From assembly GCA_045638125.1 (NCBI GenBank), contig JAZUAS010000109.1, positions 1 through 21,743 on the forward strand: DNA of 21,743 nucleotides, read 5' to 3'. The DNA comes from SVTX01 sp045638125. GTDB taxonomy: Bacteria > Bacillota > Clostridia > Oscillospirales > CAG-272. This document shows, in pieces, positions 15,754 to 21,743 of the stretch; the stretch's first letter is position 1; every line of letters begins with the position of its first letter. A model generated the notes under the pieces. It worked only from the letters and a program-made list of their open reading frames with translations. It searched no databases and was not told where the DNA came from. The position numbers were made by a program, and so were the translations under genes.

Positions 15754-18670
15754 TACCCTTCTCCTTGTTCTTCTGTTCTATTGCCGCGATAAGGCTTCTC
15801 AGTCTTATTTTGATAGCGCCCAGGTTGGTTACCTCGTCGATCTTGATCTGGGTGTAAAGATGACCGTAATGCTCAAGCAAACTTCTCACCTCGTCGGTGG
15901 TAAGCGCGTCAAGACCGCATCCAAAGGACACGAGATGAACGATGAACATATCATCCTGCTCGGAAACGTACTTTGCCGCAGAGAAAAGTCTTTGGTGATA
16001 CGTCCACTGGCTCATAATGTTGACGTTGAACTTATCAACCATACAAGCAACTGCATCCTCCGACACAACGGCAAAGCCGAGGGCGGCGATGAGCTTATGT
16101 ATTCCGTGGTTTATCTCGGGGTCAGCGTGGTAGGGGCGACCAGCAAGAACGATTATCTTCTTATCCACTGCTCTTGCCGCCTCGACGATGCGCAAGCCCT
16201 CACGGTTTACGTCTGCCATATATTCGTCGTACGCCGCGTAAGCCTTCTTACAAGCCTTCTTCACGTCGCTTGCCTTGAAAGTGCCAAAATGCTTTTCAAG
16301 CACCTTCATAAAGCGAGCGGCGAAATCCGCTCTGTTGTGAGGGCCTACGTAGTCGTTTACGTACTTTATCTTACCGAAGTTGAGGGTATTTGCCTCGATA
16401 ACCTCGGGGTATCCTGCGATAACTGCACAGTTAAAGCAGTTTTTAGCCTTCTTTTCATCGAAATTGTAGGTCATACAGGGATAGAAGATAGTATCAACAC
16501 CCATCTCTATTAGCTGCTGGATATGTCCGTGCACCATCTTTGCGGGGAAGCATACGGTATCCGAGGGGATAGTTCCCTGACCCTTGAGATAGAGCTTACG
16601 GTTTGAAAATCCGCTCATTTTAACGGTAAATCCAAGCTCTCTGAAAAGAGTGTTCCAGAAGGGATACAGCTCGTACATATTAAGAGCCATAGGCAGGCCG
16701 ATAACTCCGCGACTTCCCTCTCCCTCGGGATAGGAAGCAAGCTTTTGGAGCTTATATTCGTAGAGATTGAGCGAATCGTCCTGCGCCTTGTTGGTAACCG
16801 GCTTTTCGCAACGGTTTCCGCCGATAAATCTGCGTCCGCCGCCGAAATCGTTGACGGTAAGCTGACAGCGGTTGTTACAGCCCTTACAGGTCACGCTCTT
16901 GATGGAATATGTAAAGCTCTTCATCTCCTCGTAGGAGAGAATGCCCGAATAACCCTCGTGCTTCTTCATCTGCTTGGCGTAAAGCGCCGCGCCGTAAGCA
17001 CCCATCATTCCTGCGATGTCGGGACGAATGACCTCTACGCCGATCTCCTGCTCAAATGCTCGAAGAACCGCGTTATTGAGGAAGGTACCGCCCTGAACCA
17101 CTATTCTCTTTCCAAGCTCCTCTGCCGAGTGAACTCTTATAACCTTATAAAGCGCGTTCTTAACTACGCTGATGGAAAGTCCAGCAGAGATATTCTCAAC
17201 GGTAACGCCCTCCTTCTGAGCCTGCTTGACCGAGGAGTTCATAAATACGGTACATCTCGATCCCAGATCAACGGGATTGTTTCCGAAAAGACCGAGATTT
17301 GCAAACTCGTCGATGGGATAACCCAAGGAGTTAGCAAAGGTCTGGAGGAAGGAGCCGCAACCCGAGGAGCAAGCCTCGTTGAGGAATATATTGTCGATAG
17401 CGCCGTTGCGGATCTTAAAGCACTTCATATCCTGACCGCCGATGTCGATGATAAACTCAACGTCGGGCATAAAATACTTAGCCGCGGTAAAGTGAGCCAC
17501 CGTTTCAACCACGCCAATGTCGATACCAAGCGCGCTTCTCATCATATCCTCGCCATATCCCGTTACCGCAGAGGAAACAATCTTAACGTTCGGATACTTC
17601 TCGTACATCTCAATAAGGGTATCTCTTACAACCTCGATGGGCTTACCCTGATTGGACTGGTATTTGGAGAACATGATAGAGCCGTCCTTATCGGTCAAAA
17701 CCAGCTTCAAGGTGGTAGATCCCGAGTCGATGCCGAGGTAGGCATCACCCGAATACTCCACGCCCTCGTTTCTGGGCACTCTGTGAGCATTATGGCGCTC
17801 CATAAACTCATCGTACTCCGCTCTGTCGGTAAAGAGAGGACGGAGAGAGGTGTCGGCAGTGAAATCTGCCTTTTCACCGATTATTTCGTAAGCCTTGTGG
17901 AGGTCTACCTTCTCTTCTGCGTAGTAAGCCGCTCCAAGTGCAACGAATACCAGCGAATCCTCGGGGCATGTGCCCTCGCATCCGATAGTCTTATCAAATG
18001 CGCGACGAAGCTCGGAGAGGAAGGTCAAGGGGCCGCCGAGATACACGATATTGCCCTCGATGGGGTGACCCTGCGCAAGACCTGTAATTGTCTGGTTAAC
18101 GATTGCGTAGAAGATACTTGCCGAGATGTCCTCTTTTCTCGCGCCCTGGTTCAGCAGGGGCTGGATGTCGGTCTTTGCGAAAACTCCGCAACGGGACGCG
18201 ATGGAATAAATCTTCTCATAGCTCTTTGCAAGCTCGTTCATCTCGCCTGTTTCGATCTGCATAAGGCTTGCCATCTGGTCGGCAAACGCACCCGTACCGC
18301 CGGCACAAGTACCGTTCATTCTTACCTCAAGATTGCCCTTAAGGAAGAGTATCTTTGCATCCTCGCCGCCAAGCTCGATAACTACGTCGGTATCGGGCAG
18401 ACGGTTGCTGATAGCAACCTTGGTAGCATAAACCTCCTGCACGAAGGGTACACCTGCACGCTCGGCAAGTCCCATACCTGCAGAGCCCGAAACCGCACAG
18501 ACCACAGGCTCGGTTATATTAAATTTTTCGATTAATCCTTTGATGACCTCACGGGTCTTCTCGGTGATCATGGCGTAGTGACGCTCATAACTCTTATGGA
18601 GAAGATTGCCGTTATCGTCAAGCACAACGCACTTTATTGTGGTTGAGCCTATATCAATACCAATTTTCAT
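15746..18670 (-). CDS. Double-ASKHA acyl-CoA dehydratase activase with DUF2229 region
   Basis: A 974-residue Fe-S ATPase of the HgdC/BcrA-D activase type. First ASKHA domain (about 1-250): phosphate loop GIDIGSTTIK, GGEDAK and cluster cysteines Cys122 (GTCAGGTG) and Cys161 (SRCGVF). Second ASKHA domain (about 310-565): GIDSGSTTLK, GGQDMK, Cys434/Cys438 (EACSSGCGSF) and Cys473 (SRCTVF). Then comes a DUF2229-like region with four cysteines (595, 598, 602, 621), followed by a dehydratase-like segment with TVCFPAK, YPCMTYNF and NCFNC. Known activases use ATP to inject a low-potential electron into a dehydratase. Here both halves keep the nucleotide and cysteine motifs. The ATG at 18670 was chosen because an AAAGGAA site lies just before it and the protein then begins MKIGIDIGS. 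It begins 14 bases after the preceding gene's stop. Confidence 0.9.
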   Translation of the reverse strand: MKIGIDIGSTTIKCVVLDDNGNLLHKSYERHYAMITEKTREVIKGLIEKFNITEPVVCAVSGSAGMGLAERAGVPFVQEVYATKVAISNRLPDTDVVIELGGEDAKILFLKGNLEVRMNGTCAGGTGAFADQMASLMQIETGEMNELAKSYEKIYSIASRCGVFAKTDIQPLLNQGARKEDISASIFYAIVNQTITGLAQGHPIEGNIVYLGGPLTFLSELRRAFDKTIGCEGTCPEDSLVFVALGAAYYAEEKVDLHKAYEIIGEKADFTADTSLRPLFTDRAEYDEFMERHNAHRVPRNEGVEYSGDAYLGIDSGSTTLKLVLTDKDGSIMFSKYQSNQGKPIEVVRDTLIEMYEKYPNVKIVSSAVTGYGEDMMRSALGIDIGVVETVAHFTAAKYFMPDVEFIIDIGGQDMKCFKIRNGAIDNIFLNEACSSGCGSFLQTFANSLGYPIDEFANLGLFGNNPVDLGSRCTVFMNSSVKQAQKEGVTVENISAGLSISVVKNALYKVIRVHSAEELGKRIVVQGGTFLNNAVLRAFEQEIGVEVIRPDIAGMMGAYGAALYAKQMKKHEGYSGILSYEEMKSFTYSIKSVTCKGCNNRCQLTVNDFGGGRRFIGGNRCEKPVTNKAQDDSLNLYEYKLQKLASYPEGEGSRGVIGLPMALNMYELYPFWNTLFRELGFTVKMSGFSNRKLYLKGQGTIPSDTVCFPAKMVHGHIQQLIEMGVDTIFYPCMTYNFDEKKAKNCFNCAVIAGYPEVIEANTLNFGKIKYVNDYVGPHNRADFAARFMKVLEKHFGTFKASDVKKACKKAYAAYDEYMADVNREGLRIVEAARAVDKKIIVLAGRPYHADPEINHGIHKLIAALGFAVVSEDAVACMVDKFNVNIMSQWTYHQRLFSAAKYVSEQDDMFIVHLVSFGCGLDALTTDEVRSLLEHYGHLYTQIKIDEVTNLGAIKIRLRSLIAAIEQKNKEKGNE

Positions 18671-18684
18671 GGTGTTTCCTTTCG

Positions 18685-21651
18685 TTATTGGATCTTTTTC
18701 ATATAGAACAGATATCTGAACCCAATCTTTGACCATTTAAAGCCCAGTTTCTTAAGCTCCTTAACTGTAAACTCATTACTCATGGGAACATTGTTGGACG
18801 AGGACGCGATCGAATTGTAGAAGGACAGAATAGCGACCTCCTTATCCGAAATCAGCTCCTTAAGCGTTCTCTCAAAGGTCTCACGAGACACCTGTCTTGT
18901 ATTTATGAAAAATTTCTTTCCGATCTTCTCAACTGTAAACAGATGAGGGTTATACAGATTATAGATATTGTTCACTCTGTTGTGTAATGCAAGTCTAACG
19001 TAAGCATCCGCGCACTCGTCAACGGGAGTGAAATCAATAGGATACTCTGAAAGCTCTTTGCTATACATACCAACCTTCAAAAAGCCTCTGCAACGCGCCA
19101 AAAATCCGTTATCCTGAGAATTTTTCTGGAATTTTCCGTCCGACTGTCTCCACGTCAGATTTCCTATTCTGAAGATGTTCGCTTTAAGTCCATTTTCTCT
19201 GGCAAGCAACACCTTTTCTTCTGCCTTGTACTTTGAATGGATATATACGTTCTGAACGTAGTTCTGACCAATATCAAGATTGAACTCGTCAAATTTCGCG
19301 TTGGGATCGCTCTGCTCTACCGTTCCCGATCCGTGAACGCTTGCCGTGGAGGTGTGCTGAAGCACCGCGCCCGCCGCCATACAGAAATCTATCACGTTCT
19401 GCGTTCCTATAACGTTGGTGCGCTCAAGATCAACATAGTGTCCAGCATGGCTTACGTTAGCCGCCGTATGTATAACCATATCCACCTTGCCGAGCAATAT
19501 ATTGTAGTCCTCATCGGACAAGCCGAGGTTCGGCTCGTTTATATCTCCAAGCTTGACCTTGTATTTAAAATACTGATACTCCTTGGGGAAATAATATTTG
19601 AGAATGCTCTGAAGCTTTTCCTCGCTTCTTATAAGGCATATCACGTGTATTTTTTTCTTCAGCAGCTCGCGCAAAATATGTGCGCCGAGGAATCCGGTCG
19701 CTCCCGTCAGAAGCACGTACTTTATTTCCTGAGTGTGGAGAATGTTGGAATTATGTCTGATAAGCTCGTTTACGTCTACACGGTTAACTTCCTTAGCAGA
19801 CTCCTCCTTGATTGCGAGCAGCACCGATTCAAGCTGTTCTGCAGTAGGCTTTTCGTAGATGTCCTGCGCTTGAACTCCAATAATAGCCGCGACCTCAAGA
19901 GCCGCAAGACTATCTCCTCCTATATCAAAGAAGTCCTCCTTGATTCCCACATTTTGGCGACTGAGAACACTTTCAAATGCCTCAACGATCTTTTTCTGCT
20001 CTTTGGTTGTAGGGGGGACGTAATCAACAGTCTTATGTACCACTACGTCCTTGACCATCTTGATAGCTTCCTTGCGCTTGATCTTCATAGTCGTGGTTTT
20101 AGGGAAATCCCTCGCTATGAAATAGAGAGTGAGTATTCTCTTATATGGGGGCAGAGTTCCGTTGAGCTTGGTGACGCCGAGCTTTATATTCTTTGTAAGC
20201 TCTTTGTCATTTATATCGGTAGGTTGAACGACGGCACAGATCTTACCCTTATTTTCATATACCAGAACGTCCTTTACTCCCTCGATTGTCGCAATCTGGG
20301 CTTCAAGCTCTTCGGGGTATATATTCTTTCCGTTATCAAGAATGATAAGGTTCTTTGAACGTCCCGTGATATAAAGGTATCCCTCATCATCAATCCAGCC
20401 AAGGTCGCCTGTACGGAGCCATCCGTCCTCGGTAAAGGCTTCGGCAGTGGCCTCGGAATTCTTATAGTAGCCAAGCATAACGCCGTCACCTTTAACGACT
20501 ATCTCTCCGTTATCAATTCGTACGTCCATATACGAAACGGGCTTTCCGACAGATCCAAATTTATTAGTTCCGGGATAGTTTGCCGAAATTAGCGGCGCGC
20601 ACTCTGTAAGTCCGTAGCCCTGATACATATTTACGCCAAACTCGTCAAACGCCTCGGCGATCTCGGGTCTAAGGGCAGCACCGCCAACGATTACATTAGT
20701 AAGATTGCCGCCAAATTTCTTCAAAATGCTTTTGTAAACTCTACGTCTTGCGTCGATCTTAAATGCTTTTAAAATGCCGTTTACAGTCCTTGCAAACTCG
20801 ATCTTACGCTTGTTAGATCCACTTGATATTCCCTGCATAACCTTCTTGTAAAAGACCTCCGCAATAGTAGGCACCACAAGAATGACCGAGGGCTTAAACT
20901 TATTGAGGTTTGCCACAATGTTTTCAAGCTTATCGTTAATACACACCGTAGCGCCGCAATAAAGCACACCGAGATTATCAACGGTCAGCTCAAAGGTATG
21001 GTGAATGGGAAGCACCGACATAACTACAGGATCGCTGTCGACATTCTGCGCGTAATCCATTCTGTATATATCGTTGATGTTGGAAACGATGTTCTTTTGG
21101 CTGAGCATAACTCCCTTGCTGACTCCGGTAGTACCGGAAGTAAACAGTATCTCCGCCAAGGCATCGGGATCGATCTTGGGCAGATCAACCTTCTGGGTGC
21201 AAATTATATCAACAAAGCGGCTATCCGAAAAACAGATAGTATCTATCACCTTGTTCTCTGCATCCTTGATCTTTTGGATCATGTGTCTGAATTCCTCGGA
21301 TATGAATACTACGTCAACGTCTCCCATAACAAGAAGATTGAGTATCTCCTCCTCTGAAAGCAGCTTATCAATCGGAATTACTACGTTTGCACTACACGCA
21401 ACTCCTAAAAACGTAGTGACCCAATGATAGCTTGACGAGCCGATGATAGCGATATGCTTTCCCTGCCAGCCCTTATTAACAAGCCATGACGCAACAGAAT
21501 TTATATCCTTTTCAAACTCTCGGAATGTCTTACTTACAACTCTATCGTTAACAATAAATCTGTAAGCATCCCTATTTCCGTATGCTTTTGATATTTCACT
21601 TACATATTCTTGCAGATCAACAAGCACTTTTTTCACAATTCTAAACTCCAT
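18685..21651 (-). CDS. Adenylation - carrier - thioester reductase protein (carboxylic acid reductase-like)
   Basis: A protein of about 988 residues (ATG at 21651). The N-terminal AMP-forming domain (about 1-540) has TSGTTGVSKG (171-180), GYGLTEC (345-351), RTGD (413-416) and KTTTMKIKR (518-526, catalytic Lys). Its closest feel is acyl-CoA/acyl-ACP synthetase. The phosphopantetheine carrier domain (about 555-615) has FFDIGGDSL with Ser581. The C-terminal thioester reductase is an extended short-chain dehydrogenase (about 645-988) with TGATGFLG (649-656) and YIHSK (Tyr803, Lys807). This order predicts ATP-driven activation of a carboxylic acid, loading on the carrier, and NAD(P)H-dependent release as aldehyde or alcohol. 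There is no condensation domain. It is first in an operon with the activase genes. The start is uncertain: GTG at 21636 has a GGAG site 9 bases upstream and is an equal candidate. The carrier needs a phosphopantetheinyl transferase, not found here. Confidence 0.9.
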   Translation of the reverse strand: MEFRIVKKVLVDLQEYVSEISKAYGNRDAYRFIVNDRVVSKTFREFEKDINSVASWLVNKGWQGKHIAIIGSSSYHWVTTFLGVACSANVVIPIDKLLSEEEILNLLVMGDVDVVFISEEFRHMIQKIKDAENKVIDTICFSDSRFVDIICTQKVDLPKIDPDALAEILFTSGTTGVSKGVMLSQKNIVSNINDIYRMDYAQNVDSDPVVMSVLPIHHTFELTVDNLGVLYCGATVCINDKLENIVANLNKFKPSVILVVPTIAEVFYKKVMQGISSGSNKRKIEFARTVNGILKAFKIDARRRVYKSILKKFGGNLTNVIVGGAALRPEIAEAFDEFGVNMYQGYGLTECAPLISANYPGTNKFGSVGKPVSYMDVRIDNGEIVVKGDGVMLGYYKNSEATAEAFTEDGWLRTGDLGWIDDEGYLYITGRSKNLIILDNGKNIYPEELEAQIATIEGVKDVLVYENKGKICAVVQPTDINDKELTKNIKLGVTKLNGTLPPYKRILTLYFIARDFPKTTTMKIKRKEAIKMVKDVVVHKTVDYVPPTTKEQKKIVEAFESVLSRQNVGIKEDFFDIGGDSLAALEVAAIIGVQAQDIYEKPTAEQLESVLLAIKEESAKEVNRVDVNELIRHNSNILHTQEIKYVLLTGATGFLGAHILRELLKKKIHVICLIRSEEKLQSILKYYFPKEYQYFKYKVKLGDINEPNLGLSDEDYNILLGKVDMVIHTAANVSHAGHYVDLERTNVIGTQNVIDFCMAAGAVLQHTSTASVHGSGTVEQSDPNAKFDEFNLDIGQNYVQNVYIHSKYKAEEKVLLARENGLKANIFRIGNLTWRQSDGKFQKNSQDNGFLARCRGFLKVGMYSKELSEYPIDFTPVDECADAYVRLALHNRVNNIYNLYNPHLFTVEKIGKKFFINTRQVSRETFERTLKELISDKEVAILSFYNSIASSSNNVPMSNEFTVKELKKLGFKWSKIGFRYLFYMKKIQ

Positions 21652-21698
21652 TTCAAGTATATAATTCTTTTTCATATGCGCATATATAACCAATTTAC

Positions 21699-21727
21699 AT
21701 TATACAACATTTTTTGTGGTTTGCCAA
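21699..21727 (-). promoter_or_regulatory. Strong promoter of the reductase-activase operon
   Basis: On the minus strand, -35 TTGGCA (21722-21727), 17-base spacer, perfect -10 TATAAT (21699-21704). Transcription should start near 21692, so translation must start further in, at 21651 or 21636. It is the only good promoter seen for the three genes, whose junctions are a 14-base gap and an 8-base overlap. Confidence 0.85.
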
Positions 21728-21743
21728 TATGTTTTATTTATAA

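Noticed and set aside
16745..18535. Long open frame (596 codons) antisense to the activase gene
   Set aside because: It lies fully inside a well-supported gene, has no family resemblance and no promoter or ribosome binding site of note; it is an effect of codon composition on the opposite strand.
18671..18736. Longer N-terminus of the activase (start at 18736)
   Set aside because: It would add 22 residues, overlap the upstream gene and lose the AAAGGAA site directly before the ATG at 18670, where the protein begins with the expected ASKHA phosphate loop.
19237..20358. Open frame of 373 codons antisense to the A-T-R gene
   Set aside because: Fully inside the reductase gene, with no recognisable domain or start signals.
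1..21743. Mobile elements, CRISPR arrays, tRNA or rRNA genes
   Set aside because: No transposase or integrase, no regularly spaced direct repeats and no tRNA-like cloverleaf were found; the short gaps between genes are filled by promoters and terminators.

Overview
The window looks like a chromosomal segment of an anaerobic Gram-positive bacterium of the class Clostridia (Bacillota), probably a gut-type, uncultured lineage. The evidence is the feoA/feoB/Cys-rich membrane protein iron operon, a methionine synthase without its reactivation domain, a Clostridia-type large acyl-CoA dehydratase activase system, a secreted lipoprotein without outer-membrane genes, AGGAGG-type ribosome binding sites and sigma-A-type promoters. 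The lineage is inferred from gene content only. I see no rRNA, tRNA, CRISPR array, insertion sequence or phage gene, and no gene-free gap of 300 bases or more.

Layout from left to right. (1) Minus strand, 96-2249: cysK (cysteine synthase) then rarA (AAA+ replication-recombination ATPase), tightly coupled. (2) Plus strand, 2400-4031: a single lipoprotein with a Ser/Glu/Thr-rich stalk and an SGNH/sialate-O-acetylesterase-like domain, with its own promoter and terminator. (3) Plus strand, 4113-6918: ferrous iron uptake cluster feoA-feoB-Cys-rich protein. Two nearly identical palindromes sit before feoA and before feoB, and an AT-rich hairpin lies between the two genes. (4) Plus strand, 6982-9611: HD-domain hydrolase and Na/Pi-cotransporter-PhoU protein. 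(5) Minus strand, 9615-10946: MATE efflux transporter, divergent from (6) plus strand, 11045-14424: metF and metH, the methyl-folate branch of methionine synthesis. (7) Minus strand, 14479-21727: a three-gene operon with a strong promoter. It encodes an adenylation-carrier-thioester reductase protein, a double-ASKHA Fe-S activase and a 2-hydroxyacyl-CoA dehydratase-like protein.

How the genes work together: cysK, metF and metH cover sulfur amino acid and one-carbon metabolism, and feo supplies Fe(II), which the Cys-rich activase operon would need for iron-sulfur clusters. The last operon is the most unusual part. Its first protein should activate a carboxylic acid, load it on its own carrier domain and release it reductively. 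The next two are the two halves of a roughly 1,400-residue activase/dehydratase protein that is usually one chain. The substrate and the joint function of the three are unknown to me.
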